Source of the DNA: Isoetes taiwanensis
Lineage: Eukaryota; Streptophyta; Lycopodiopsida; Isoetales; Isoetaceae
Direction: 5' to 3'
NCBI GenBank assembly: GCA_021234155.1
Contig: JAJEKV010000110.1
Location: 1,456,338-1,520,337, forward strand
DNA: 64,000 nt
How positions within the stretch are numbered: the stretch's first letter is position 1; every line of letters begins with the position of its first letter. Both the position numbers and the translations under genes were made by a program. The notes below the pieces were generated by a model that was given only the letters and a program-made list of their open reading frames with translations, did no database searches and was not told where the DNA came from. Shown here piece after piece: positions 23,701 through 35,432 of the stretch.

Positions 23701-25100
23701 GCCAGAGACTATGGCCGGAAACATCTAGCACGGATCGTTCCTAAACATATCATCCATGGCCAATGCGCTGAAGCTCGTTGCCGGAGGAAATGGTAGAGGG
23801 CTTTTCCCTCCAAAATTGGTCGTAGAATATTTGTCATATATAATGTCCGTGTATATAATGATGTATATAATGTTGATGCTTATAAAGGTGGGTGCCCAAC
23901 CTATAGGGAAAATGAAAATAAAACTAAACTATCAAACTTGGAGCATCCTCATGGCCTATTGCTGATAATAGCCCATTGCTATTGGGTGTCACCATTACCT
24001 CAGTCTTACATCTTTAGGCCATTTCGACACACATCCCTACATATGCAGAATAAGTATATGAGGTAATCTATCTTACATCTAAAGCCCATGTAGGCAAGTC
24101 TTACATTAAGAGTCCATTTAAACACATACCTCTACATATGCATGGCATTTGTCAAGCACAGCTATGCCATTTTGTTAGAAATTACTCAATAAAATCATTG
24201 CCCATTGCCTTGTGATATTCTTCTTCACAATTGGTCCCTTCACAATGGGTTCTTCATAATGCTATCTCCTTTTTGTTATTGTTGTTTATATAACAACATT
24301 CTTTCCCATCTGAAAATTTTACTAACTTATAACTATTGTTGTCTCTGCAAATTTAGCTAGCAATGCATCACTTAAGGCTATGTAGAATCAAATAAACACA
24401 TTGGTTCTACTAACAACTCTGTTTACATCAATGTCTTCCAAAATTAAATGCACCCAAACATAGATCATGACAAGTTATTTGATATGAGGGGTCAATGTTA
24501 TGGCTTTGGATTTGGACCAAAAGTTACGCTTGGACCAAAATTTGTTGCAAAGTTTGATGCTCCTCTAATCAACTGGGTTTGCATAAAATGCTTAGTTATC
24601 ATGTGACATGCCACATTATCCAAAGAAACGCCATGTCCCGATGGAGTGCATAAGATGCTTAGTCATCGTGTGACATGCCATGTCATCATGGAGAAATATG
24701 CTTTTTTTAAGGTGAGAGCCAAGATCAAGCGCCAAGATACCATACAAGAGTGCTTTTTACTACAACTTTCCTTGAGGCTGAGAAAGGTAATCCTAGTGAG
24801 TATGCACTCAAGCAGATACATGAGCATTAGCAGTTGGTTGTAGAGACAACGGAAAAGGAATTATTTGGGTTCCATCTGTAGGAACAAATGGGTTCTTTCT
24901 TTGGATGAGACCTCTTTGAAGGTGTACTTTATCAGTTGTTTAGTCCAAAAAATCATTCTTATTTCACATCATGAAGGTACGGTTCTGGCTTATGAGCTAA
25001 TCCGACCACCTACATATGACCATTTAATATATTGAAAGTAGATAGTATTTTAATAAAACAAACTGACTTGAGTAAATATTTAGCCAGTATACAGCCATAA
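23700..25100. other. No gene recognised
   Basis: AT-rich sequence. Near 24580-24690 the phrase gcataa(a/g)atgcttag, then catgtgacatgcca, occurs twice about 70 bases apart. Nothing else is seen. Confidence 0.4.
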
Positions 25101-25879
25101 ATTCACTTTTAATTGAAAATACCCTTTTCCTTGAAATTACCCTTTTGCTAGAAAATACCCTGGTATTTATTGCAATCCTCTATTTTTTTGGTAATTTCCC
25201 TTTCATTCAATCCCCTTTTATTTGAAAATACTCCAATCCATTTGCAAATTCCCTTCTGAACTAGTCTCCCTTTCTTGAAAATTAGCAAATTCCCTTTTTG
25301 AACTAGTCCCCTTTCCTTGAAATTACCCCAATCTATTTGCAAATTCCCCTCTGACCCAATCCCCCTTTTTTGAAAATACCCCGATGTACATTTGCAATCC
25401 CCTATTTCTACCAATTCCCCCATTAGAATATACTCTTTTTATTCAAGAATCCCCCCTTTCTACTAATCTCCCCCCATACCATATACCCTTTTGTTCAAGA
25501 ATTCTCCATTGCAAAGAAAATAACCCATTGCTCTCGAGTCCCCCAGTTCCTCAATGGGGGATTCTCCAGGGGATGTGAGCACCTTTTTCGTTGTGAAAGC
25601 TTGGAGCACAAAATCGCCCAAAAAATGAATCTTGAATAGCTAGAACAGATTCACATTCAAGAAATCTCGACAGGGCATTATTACCCTAAAATTTGTTTGC
25701 ACAGATGAGTCAGCTTGAAGAGAGATTGATTTCAAACAAATTTTAATAGGTGTCAATCTGATGCGAACCAAAATTGTATATGCATTATACATGAGTGAAA
25801 ATAAGGTTTGCTACTATGGTTAAATTGCACCATCAGGCTAGGACCAACATGGAATATTCCATTTTAGGCTAAATCCTAG

Positions 25880-26190
25880 CCGTCATGATGGAAGCCTAAA
25901 ACTCGAATACCAATAGTATAAAAATATGCCTAAAAAAATTCGGTGCATTTATTGGCTCCCGATTATGGGTTGGATTCCAATGGGGTATTAGACTCGTAGA
26001 TTGGCTTCTATTTTGCAAGTCGAATACCAAAAATGGGGTATTCGACTTGTAGATTCGCATGTAAATTATGTAAGTCAAATACGCCCAAAAAATATTGTGT
26101 GAGTCGAATAGCGGGTTTGAACTCGCGCAAGAAAGTTAAAAACCAAACTAACTAACCATCTGCGCCACGCAATAATATGATTAATTCTCA
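25880..26190 (-). mobile_element. tRNA-headed SINE-like element (candidate)
   Basis: Read on the minus strand, 26168-26157 is TGGCGCAGATGG, a good tRNA A box. 26124-26114 is GAGTTCAAACC, a good B box, starting 44 bases later, the normal tRNA spacing. The sequence downstream has the palindromic phrase aagtcgaatacccc...ggtattcgactt and ends in AT-rich DNA. The cloverleaf does not close well, so this is more likely a SINE head than a working tRNA gene. Confidence 0.5.
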
Positions 26191-27271
26191 TGTCATAATA
26201 AACTATAATTTTTCTACGCGGCGTATTCGACTCGCCGTTTTTTGGAATTCAACCCCCTTTTGAGAGCCAATATTTCACTCGAAAAAATTAGCTCATTCAT
26301 TGGATACATAATGGTTTACCTTAAATACATAATGGTTAAGCTCATTCATTGAATACCAACAGTATAAAACATGTTGAATTCCTAAATTTATAAGAAGCAT
26401 TAAACTATTAATATATTATTCCTTCGCATTTTGACTGTCAGTTTTCATAGCCTTGGAGAATTTCAAGGATTAAAATACAGACGTATTTATTATATTCAAT
26501 CATTAAAAGTTACCTTGACACTGGCCTAATTAATATTGTTGACCTAGTTGAAAGCTTCAAACGAAGAAACACAACATAATACATAAAGGTTACCTCAAAC
26601 TGTGTTGGTGGATTGGTACTAGATCCAAGAAGTGAAGTGGATGGTTGTGATATATACAAATAATGCAGAAGCAAAACTAGAGCTGGGAAGAGGAGTCGTT
26701 GGAGTTCGAAATAGAGACTGAGCAAGGTTGGATGCTGCCAAAAATGGGCAAAACAGAGGTCTACTTGAAGCATTTGGAGCATTGGAGGATATTATGGCTT
26801 CTTCAAAGAACTGAATCAAGGGCAGTATGCGCCAGTTGCCGCAGGCAAAGAATGTAAGGAGAGAAGACGACAAAATAGCAGTGATTAGCAGGCTAATTGA
26901 CATAGATGTCGATGAGGACACCCTAGAATCCACGAAACGATGCACCTCAGGTTAGGCAAGCCTGCTAACTAAATGAACCGTATGAAAATCTTGCCTGAGA
27001 ATCCTGATTTAATGTCTCGAATTGATGGCATTCTTATGCTTTGGCTCACAGTATATGGAAAAACATCCCAACAATAAGAGAACTTTGGTTTTTCAAACTA
27101 CACCCAAGGCAAAGGCCGAAGGAATTTGTTAGAACCAGGGAAAAGAAGGCCAAGATATAAGAAACAAGAGATGATGATTATTCTGGGCATTCTACCTAAA
27201 TGCACTTTGCGAACCTATCTCCTTCACTAGCTAGTTGCTTTAGAATACTTGGCCATCGTGCTGCAATTTTT
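26191..27271. other. No gene recognised
   Basis: AT-rich at first. 26560-26950 keeps open frames on both strands, for example the 108-codon minus frame 26619-26945, but no domain is recognisable. The phrase gaataccaa(c/t)agtataaaa at 26349 echoes one at 25903. Confidence 0.4.
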
Positions 27272-27880
27272 CTACTTGCTCTGCTTGAATTTTGACATGC
27301 ACTCTTGATACTGATCCAGCATCCGTATTGAAGCCGTGCTCAATATCACATGTAAGGATTGATTGGGCCTGACGAACTCAACGTGGCATGTCCTAATTTG
27401 ATCATATGTTGGACAGCTCTGAAGGGTGTGATATTCATCTTCAATGGCTCCCACTTGGAAAACCCAGACATAGCTCGCCCTGGCGTGGTTCCCCAACCCA
27501 TCTGTATATCTCAATCCGGAGACGGTGTGCACCTCCAACTGGGTTTCATCCTGTGGAACCTGTTAAAACTACATGAATGGGAGGGGGTGGTTTTTGACCC
27601 TTTTCCGTATGTAATAGTAGAGGTCAAAGGGGTTTTTGGATGTTGTTCTAGTTGTAAAAGCATACAAAAAGGATCAAATATGCCTGTTCGAAACACGTAT
27701 ACTAGGGGTTTTTTGGCTACTTTACGCACGCAGTTGGCATGTCCTATATAAAGAAGATGGATCCCCCATGGTGCATCTGTATGAATCGAGGCAATGAGTA
27801 TGTGCCTCTTCATAGCAAATGGATACGCTGGTAGCATTGCAGACCATGTTCCACTGTGGAGTTTGAGGTTTTTTGAATTT
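27272..27880 (-). mobile_element. LINE C-terminal fragment split by a MITE
   Basis: Minus-strand residues GAIEDEYHTLQSCPTYDQIR match GAIEDECHALQICPAFAHIR of the LINE at 58.2 kb, the Cys/His region near the LINE C-terminus. The match runs from about 27290 to 27534, is interrupted by the MITE at 27535-27770, and resumes at 27771-27860 (atgaatcgaggcaatgag). No RT or 3' tail is present. Confidence 0.75.
27535..27770 (-). mobile_element. MITE copy 3 (236 bases) inside LINE fragment
   Basis: It has the same length as copy 2. It is flanked by GTGCACCT (27527-27534) and GTGCATCT (27771-27778), an 8-base duplication with one mismatch. Its right end reads tatataaagaagatggatcc followed by ccc, matching the ends of copies 1 and 2 in inverse. 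Internal aggggtttttt and gtatactaggggtttttt phrases also match. The left end is eroded. Confidence 0.8.
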
Positions 27881-27899
27881 TCTATCAACTAGCCAAGTT

Positions 27900-28911
27900 G
27901 GAGAATTTTGAACAAAGCTGAGAGATTGAAAGCAATGATAGAGTGTCTGAAGGGCAATGATAATGTGTCTCTTAAGAATTTCTATTAGCTAATGTTTTAA
28001 TGCTCAGGTACACTTGTATTGGAAGAAGAAATTGAACATGTTGAGAAATTGAACACTCAATTGAATCTTGTACCATACAGGTTAATATAATGGAATTTTG
28101 AAGTTGTGTTTTTATTTAATAAGTGTCCTTTATGTTTACTTTATGTTTTTTTACTGATAGGTGTACAGGACAGTCCTCAATGAAGAGGAAACTGCTCATA
28201 TTAGATGTTAATGGTGTTCTAGTTAAGACTTATCATAGGGACAGTCCAGTGCATGTGGACAATAGCCTGTACATCACAAAAACAAGCAGAAAACTAGTTG
28301 TGGTAAGGCCTAATGCACGAGAATTCCTGAAAGAAGCAATGACTCATTTTGATATAGCCATTTGGTCTTCCATGAACCAGCACAATGTGAATGAAGTTCT
28401 AGATGTGATAGCACCAATCATTAGACGAGACTTTGTATTCATATGGGATCAGTCTAAGTGCTTGGAGATGCCATTAGATGGCCAATTCAGTCTTCAAAAC
28501 CATTGTACATGAAGCCTCTGTCAAGAGTTGTGATTGACTACCCACAATATGATGGTCACGATATTGTTGGATGATAGCATTCACAAAACTTTTGCTTCTC
28601 CACCATTCACATCTCTCTTGATACCATCCTTCACACTTGATCCAGATGATACTATGTTGGACAAATACATGCAGGTGCTTAAAGATGTTTCTCAGGTTGA
28701 AGACTTCACACAAATTCTGAAAGCAAACTGCAGACCAGAAGATTACACAGAGGAAGCACTTGACATTTTGGATACAATGGCAGAGCAACAATTGGGAGAG
28801 GAGACATCAACACTGGTGAAGATTTATTGCAATGGTCAACTACAATGGCTAAGGGAGACTTATCCACTTTCAGAAAACAGTGAAAAGGTACAAAAGTTTC
28901 TTGACATGTAG
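27900..28911 (+). pseudogene. NLI/FCP1-like HAD phosphatase, 5'-truncated and frameshifted
   Basis: Exon 28008-28080 (LVLEEEIEHVEKLNTQLN, coiled) joins in frame to exon 28161-28512 across an 80-base intron with GT...AG borders. The second exon begins the HAD domain: KRKLLILDVNGVLVKTY is motif I, followed by VVVRPNAREFLKEA, IAIWSSMNQHNVNEVLD and FIWDQSKC. Two frame changes follow (near 28480 and 28553) before VTILLDDSIHKTF, the DD motif, and a C-terminal tail ending at 28911. Motif I reads DxNG instead of the usual DxDG; Asn at this place is known in a plant NLI-phosphatase group. The family removes phosphate from proteins such as the RNA polymerase II tail. An upstream piece (AERLKAMIECLKGND, about 27915) abuts LINE debris. 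Frame breaks suggest a pseudogene or captured fragment. Confidence 0.8.
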
Positions 28912-28959
28912 GTCGCTATTTTTGTAATTTTTCATTGCAAATGTACAGGCCACAATACA

Positions 28960-31900
28960 TGAGGCTTTACAAGCCACAATTTTGATGTACAAATTTTGAT
29001 ATAAATATAAATCTTCAGTTTACAATGACTAAATCAGTATGAATGTTTTTAAATCATTATCTCTTGCATACAGTTTTTTGATTTGTAACTTCAACCCGAA
29101 GTTTGGGAGGTTACACATTATTTGTTGGCGTGTGTCTTCAGCCATAGTATACAATCCACAATTCTCTTCATCCGCAATCATTTCAAAGTTAGCTAATCTT
29201 ACTAGATGGTCAGTACACACTAGCCACAAAGTTGGTCATCCAAGAGCTCAAATTGGAGACCATCCAACTGCTTTATAATAATGTCCTCAAACAATAAATG
29301 ATTCAACCCCAAATACATTTCCCCATCCATCTACATAGTCTTCCAAAGAATGTGTTTTTGCTTCTCTGCACTTTAAGACATAAAAATCAACTCCCTCTTC
29401 ATTACCTTCTTCTCGCATTGATTGACAAAGAAAGTTATCTCCAACCTCAACCATAGAACTAGTTATATCATAGTCTTCTTCTTCTTCCTCCTCTTCATGT
29501 TCATCTTCTATCTGCAAGTCCTCATCTGCTGTTTTATTAGCATCATTAGCTGAGTTAATCTCTTTCAGTTTTAGTTCACAAGTTTTCCAACCACCAATAC
29601 GTGGTTTGGTGCTGATAAGTCCCATTGAATTGAACACAACTCTCACAAAAGCAAGAAAGAGGTCTATAAGCTACCTTTAAAGTGTTCTCCCTGTCACATG
29701 GTCTTATGCAGTGGAGTTGTGTGGTTCCCTTCAAAGTATGACAATCAAACCTGTCTGATCTGTCTATTTTTGAGGATTCAATGTCCCAAAAATACCTGCA
29801 CAAGTGCCAAGTGTTGTAAGTGCTTGTAGTGCTGACATAGTCAAAAAATATATACAAGAACCTGTAAAAATATGAACAAATATTCTTTAGTAGTAACTGA
29901 AACCTGCTTGTAATGTGTGTAATATGCAAATTACAACCATAGCTACAAACAATATTTGCAGGTTCAAACCATTTATTGTTTGAAGTAATTCGCATTATTG
30001 TGCTTTATGTCTTTGAAGTGGGCAAAGACTTCAAAGACTTCACAGTGGTTACGTAAAAAACATAAGCAAATTTTACCTTGATAAATTGTTGCTGAAGTGC
30101 CACCTAAGAAATGCAACCACCTCCTTTGCACATTGCAATTTCCTTCCATTATATTTCATCTGTTCCTTTGTTAGAATCCTCTTGATGACAGCTCCAGCAC
30201 CATCATGCTCACCTTTTCCATGTGAGCTAGCAAAAAATTCCGTGATAATATCCTTTTCAAGTCGATTGTGAAACCCCGCCAAGGAAGTAAAATGGTCTTG
30301 AAGACTTAAACTGTGTCTTGTAACAACCATCACTCCAAAAACATGTTTTTATAGTTAACTCCAATAGATTGTAGCCAATCAAGATGATTTTGGAGACAAT
30401 CTTTGAACAAACTCGATATCATGAGTTTTGTCATCACTGATGTAGAAATGAGTCTCCTTCACAATTCCTTTCAAGGAGTCTTGCCTTTTCTCTTTTGCAA
30501 CATTTTTCTTTTTGGACTCTTTATTATCTTCTTCCTTCTTTTGTCTTTCTTCTGCCTCTGATCTTCTCATTCTCTTGTAAGTGATGTGCACCGTAATAGA
30601 AACTTGGTCAAGATGCCAATGGCATGATTGAGCTTCTTGCTGAATTTTGAATCCATAATTCTCGCAAAATCTATTACGCATAATAAATAGTGTCTTCTTG
30701 AATTGATGCCAAACATTGCTTGAATTGTTTGGCTTGCTAATGTGCTTCGGTAGTTATGTGGAACAAAGGTCTTCAAAGTTTTAGTGGCATGTTCATGGAA
30801 CTCAAAAGGAGAACCTGATTTGTATGCCAACTGGTAACCTTTGCGTGTTTCTTGCCGCACTGGTTTTTTTGTTCTCGAACTTCTTGCTGCAAAAGTGAAC
30901 AAACTTTAAGCGGACCTCCTTTTGCTTCACTAACATGAAATTGAGCGTAATGTAAACTACATTTACCTTTTCAAACACTTTCCAATTAACATCTTGCCTA
31001 TTATTCTTAACCTTCTCTCTAGGACATGTAGGAAGCCCACAAAGAAAAACAAATAAATTAGATTAAAGACAATCAAAAACGGAAATAGAAAAGGAGCCAT
31101 TACCTTTTCAAACCACACTTAGTACACGCCTCCATTAGACATGCATGCTTGTACCATTCTTCATTCTCATCCTTTGAACACACAACTGCCTCCAATATTC
31201 ACTAGTGGATTTGATAGTGTGTTCTTTAGCTAAACATGTTGGACTGAACCACAAATTCTGCACTTACACTTGCAATCTTTGTGTACACCATATAGATCAG
31301 TCCTCATTTTATTTATTGCTTGCATGGCAAATTCAAGATGCATGGTATTGGCAAAGAACATGTTTCTCTTTCTTGAAGCTTCCCCGATATAGCTTGGTTT
31401 CAACCTCTCAAAAGTCTCTTGGGATATCTTCAAATCAAGATGTTCCTTTGAAAAGCAAGGTAAAGTCGCTGACCAACAAAAAGAAAAGAGAATTCAGATC
31501 GATAATAATGTCAAAATTACGAAAACTAGACAAGCATGTTAAAAAACAAAAAAGATTGACTCAAATGCTATCTTTTTGTCAATAATAATGTCGAATTACG
31601 CACTAAACATTGATTGTGGCAAGCTTCGTGAGCGCAGTCTCGCTTTTCTAGAATTGGGAAACTAGTTCTAACCTGAATAGGCATATTAGTAACAAAAAAA
31701 AAAAAAGAATCAAAACATACCATGTAACTTCTAGCAAGTGTATTGGATGATCAATTCTTTCACCACTTTCGAAGAACATGTTTTCTAACATGTCTCTTAT
31801 AGGGTGAAACCCGGTATTTTCATCCCAAAACTTTCTTCACAAAGAGACTATCTCTTCGTGGGGAAAGAGCATCGATCTCTTCTTCCTTGCATGCATTGAC

Positions 31901-32660
31901 CATGGACCAAAGCATCAAACTTCGGCACATATTCTTCTTCTAAATGCTTGGGTTCTGCTTTTCGGAATGGAAAGAAGCCTTGAAAATGCACTCTGATTAA
32001 TCCCTTTAACCTGTTGAAACCGCCATTTGGAGTGTGGACTTCCTAGCTATGAGTACATCAAGATTTCTTTGAAATTTTTTGAGCCTCGTGATAGTTTCCC
32101 TAACATTGGAAATCACGTCTTTCATCACATTTAACTCCTTTGGATCTGCTAGAGTTACATGTGGTAAGTGTTTGATTCTTTTATAAAAATCGAGCTACTA
32201 ATCCTTTAGAATTATCATCGGCACAATTCCTTACAATATAGAAAAAGGAATTCTCCAACTCTTTCGAAAGTTCCCGTTGTCTTCTATGACTCAAAGAACG
32301 GTCTTTTTATTTTTATGCAGCGCAATATTCTCCTTCTCCAATTCTCGAATTCTCTTCCCGGCTTCTTTTTTTCTCATGGCATCTAGCTCCAAGTAAATTC
32401 TCCGCTTAGCGCTTCAACTGCTTTGTGAGAACTTGCCATCGAATTGATATGAAAAAGGAATTGCAATTGCAATTTGTCGAAATTGCAATTGATGATTAGT
32501 GTAAGCTTGTTCTTCACCAAATGAAGAATTCTTGCAAGAACTGAACCAATTTCCCGGCCAAACAAGAAATCTGGGAAGAAATTTCCGGCATTTGATATGA
32601 TCCGAATTCCAAATTAAGCCCAAGGAATCAATCCATGTCATCAATCCCAAACTTCCTGAG
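28960..32660 (-). pseudogene. Uncharacterised DDE-like multi-exon gene, copy 2 (broken, 3' end present)
   Basis: This is the same gene as at 1-3123, but with its 3' end. Blocks run from 32620 down: KGINQSAFSR and the DALSPEE region (about 32020-31740), FERLKPSY plus the Cys cluster (31230-31433), FEFHEHATKTLKTFVPHNYR (30567-30902), CHWHLDQVSI and ISDDKTHD (30379-30681), and SSHGKGEHDGAGA (30073-30333) with a donor AAG|GTAAAA at 30077. An acidic exon follows (29287-29646: IEDEHEEEEEEEDYD, then EDYVDGWGNVFG) and a last piece at 29029-29229 (VCTDHLVRLANFEM). Frames break at different places from copy 1; for example, after ISDDKTHDIEF this copy shifts while copy 1 reads on to WSDGC. It ends about 100 bases from the 3' end of the phosphatase remnant, which faces it. 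Confidence 0.6.
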
Positions 32661-33008
32661 GATGATTGCTATTTCAGGAATAACTACCTCAAAATCTGTT
32701 ATACTAACGAAAATCGAATAAAAAGCACTTTCAGCACTTAAAGCAAGTGTCCGGACAGTGCTTTTTGGGTACCAATATCAAATTTACACCCTATATGGCA
32801 TGGGCTCAAGTTCAACAAGAAGTAAGTTTGTGCTTTTATTTGCCTTGCTTAAAATGGTTGTTACAGTTTTATAGAGCTAAATTTGATATGTTTGTGTTTA
32901 CAGTATTTTTAATAGATCTAAGACATAGAATATGTACTGTCACCATTGCTTTTGGCAGCTCAGTCAGAAGTGTCTTTCAACTCCAAATCTTCCAGGAAAA
33001 CATCGGTG
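29521..33008. repeat. Large direct duplication, copy 2
   Basis: This is the partner of 1-3488, in the same orientation and 29.5 kb away. The 29287-29520 gene end lies just outside it on the left, so copy 1 probably has the same sequence beyond the window edge. After 33008 the sequence is unrelated to 3489 onwards. Confidence 0.95.
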
Positions 33009-35037
33009 TAATTCCTATTTGATTTGGTGGGGTGAGTATTATGAGCTTATGCGGATGCATAAATTGTCCTATGTATATGTATATGTATATATTGGTCGAG
33101 GAATAATCCAGTCGAAACATTTTCGTGAAGTTTGCAGGCTTATATAGTTGATTTGAAAACATCAAAGAAGCAAATAGGAGACTGAGAAAGAAACAGGTAA
33201 TTCAATATGCACAATATTTGTAATCTGTAACTTGAAAAGTGCTTTTAGTACATACTCCAGGAGGGAGAATTTTAAAGGAAGATGACATAGGTACAAAGCT
33301 TAACTTCCCAATTTGATGGTAGCTTGCTTGAGATGGTGCCATCAAACAAACTGAGTAAGATGTATTTTGTGCACAGTTGCAACCATACATAGCATGCAAC
33401 CATATACCATGGCCTTGCACTAAAAATAAATAGAATAGAAGTTCAAGTTACATTACAATGCATTATGCATTATGGCACCATAGCCCATGGGAGTGATTGT
33501 GCCTAAACTGAAACGTAGAAGATTTGCTATTATGGTGGTCTGGCTATCTGGCCAGTTCTGGACTAAAAGACATAACATTAGCTGTACTTCCTTATCCATC
33601 CAATGCCTGGGTGTATTTGTATCCATTACATTCCATTTCTGAGTTCCATTTCTGATCATGTCTAACAGGATTCTGACCTATTGTTTGTGTTGTCTTCGTT
33701 TGCTTTGCATTTTCATATATCTACAAAGCAATTAGGTGACTTAATTTTTTCCGGGATCGTGTCATGTCATTCTCTTTATATGTAAACTTCGTCTTCAGCT
33801 GGTTGTTGATATTGTTGCGGGTCTAACATGTACTGCTTTTACATATGGATGAGTTGTTCGGATTAATATCTCCACCAAGACTATATTTCTATTTAACTAC
33901 AGGAGAAGCTATGAGGGTGTAGAATTGCAACAAAGTTTTCTAAGAAAGAGGTATGTATGGATTTCTCTCTAATGCAATATTTTTTGTTACAAGTCATGTG
34001 CATATACCCATATTATTATGCAATATTTTCCACTACAAATCATGTATATGCCCTCAGATCAAGCATATTTCTAATTATGTACGAATTAAGGTGGTATACA
34101 TAATTGCACAGCCTCCAGCTTAGGATTACAGCTATCCAATTGAACCAGTTAGCCATGTCTTTTCTAAAGCTTTTCTGTGAAATTTAGCCAGCCTCTGCCT
34201 TGACATTTGGCTAAAATTTGACATTTGGCTAAAGTAGTGATTATTTCTCATCGTGGTCACTGGTGGAGGCATGTACGGTGTAGTACTTAGTGTTGAAATA
34301 ACTCTTCAAAAAGCAATAAAATCATGTTAAGATGGAGCTTCACTTAGCAATGACGATAGATTCTCAGAGCTTCTACGGTTCCCTTTCTTGAAGGTTCCTT
34401 CCCATCAACTCATAAGGCTTACGCCAATGCTAAGTACTTAACTAGCATAGCTGGGGAAATTTGGTCACCTCCTCGCCTTGAACTTCGCTAAAAAGTGATT
34501 CTTTCTCATCGTAATCATTGATGGAGGCATATAGTGTTGGATGGCGATGATCTCGTGGGTTTTACATAGTTGTGTTCTTTGCAAATTTCCATGCATTAAC
34601 CGGGTCAGATATAAATGCAAATGTGAAATACTTTATCATGTGAGAATAAAATACTTAAACCATGTGAGGATGAATGGCTTTATCTAAGAATTGTAGAATG
34701 TCTTGAGAATTGTTTGATTCTCTTTTGGGGAGTTGGAATGATTTGCAACATTGAAGAACCTGTTTCACACTTTTGCCTTTGCTTTGACAATCGATTTACC
34801 AAAGATCACAAATTGGATTTGATGCATCGATTGAAGCCGAGGCTCAGGCTACATTCGGCATTTTGTTGGTAGATCCTCTTTGGTGCATCAGTTCTCGACC
34901 CTCCATGGAAAATTGATCTACCCAGTTATTAGAAGAATCTGATATCACAAGCCAGTAACACATGGTAAATGCGGCAACAACCTTAGAATATGTATTCTAT
35001 CTGTAAAATCTTAGATATTTTGCATATGAAGCAACGT
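33009..35037. other. No gene recognised
   Basis: AT-rich. 33060-33090 is a short (TATG)n stretch. Around 34200-34270 and 34490-34530 a phrase of the type tagtgatt...ttctcatcgt...ggaggcat is repeated about 290 bases apart. Nothing coding is recognised. Confidence 0.45.
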
Positions 35038-35180
35038 TCCCATCGATCCGAGCCATCGGATCGCCATTCTGGGAAAGGACGAGCGCCTATATTAGGCCAT
35101 TGTCGTTTTCCGCCGGGTTATCGGCGTCTTCTCACAGCAGCATTCTTCGTTCTCGTAGCTTCCCTCCCTTCCTGCCGTTC
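35038..35180 (+). repeat. Dispersed 143-base repeat, copy 1
   Basis: It matches 46052-46193 with very few differences and the same orientation. It includes the inner hairpin CGATCCGA-gcca-TCGGATCG and the phrases attctgggaaagga and gcctatattaggccat. Outside this stretch the two sites differ, so it is not a full-length LTR pair. Confidence 0.9.
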
Positions 35181-35252
35181 TCTGTTATCTGTTGTTTTTC
35201 GTTGGCCTCCTTCTCGCCAAGCCGGGTCTCTTCTTCCCAAGATTCTGGCCTA

Positions 35253-35432
35253 TTCCAGCTTCACCATAGGACCCATGTCTCTTCCTCCCGTGATTCTGCC
35301 ATAGTCCAGCTCCAACATGGCTTCTTTTCTGAGCGGAATTTGTCCTAGTCCAGCTTCCCCATGCGCCATGTCTTCTCTTCCCACGATTTTGCACTAGTCC
35401 AGCTTCACTATGGCTTCTTTCGCAGAGGACTT
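35253..35432 (+). repeat. Degenerate ~45-55-base tandem repeat
   Basis: Four units begin CTAGTCCAGCT or a close variant, and continue with tcaccatgg and a cttctttt-type pyrimidine run. The units differ in length. Confidence 0.65.

Larger units (their letters stand above)
21049..25604. mobile_element. Candidate 4.6-kb element with ~28-base inverted ends
   Basis: The left end (21049-21078) contains CCAAGCTT and then CACAACGAAAAAGGTGCTC. The right end (25577-25604) is its inverse, differing by a small indel. Next to each end lies a ladder of aatacccc-type repeats, but on the same strand at both sides, so the subterminal parts are not mirror images. The interior holds a LINE 3' scrap and decayed minus-strand coding sequence. 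No target duplication is evident. Two separate elements in opposite orientation remain possible. Confidence 0.45.

Noticed and set aside
26110-26190. Functional tRNA gene
   Set aside because: A and B boxes are good, but the anticodon and acceptor stems do not pair. A SINE head is more likely.
27359-27751. 130-codon plus-strand frame
   Set aside because: Its minus strand is the LINE Cys/His region and the rest is a MITE, so it is an antisense shadow.
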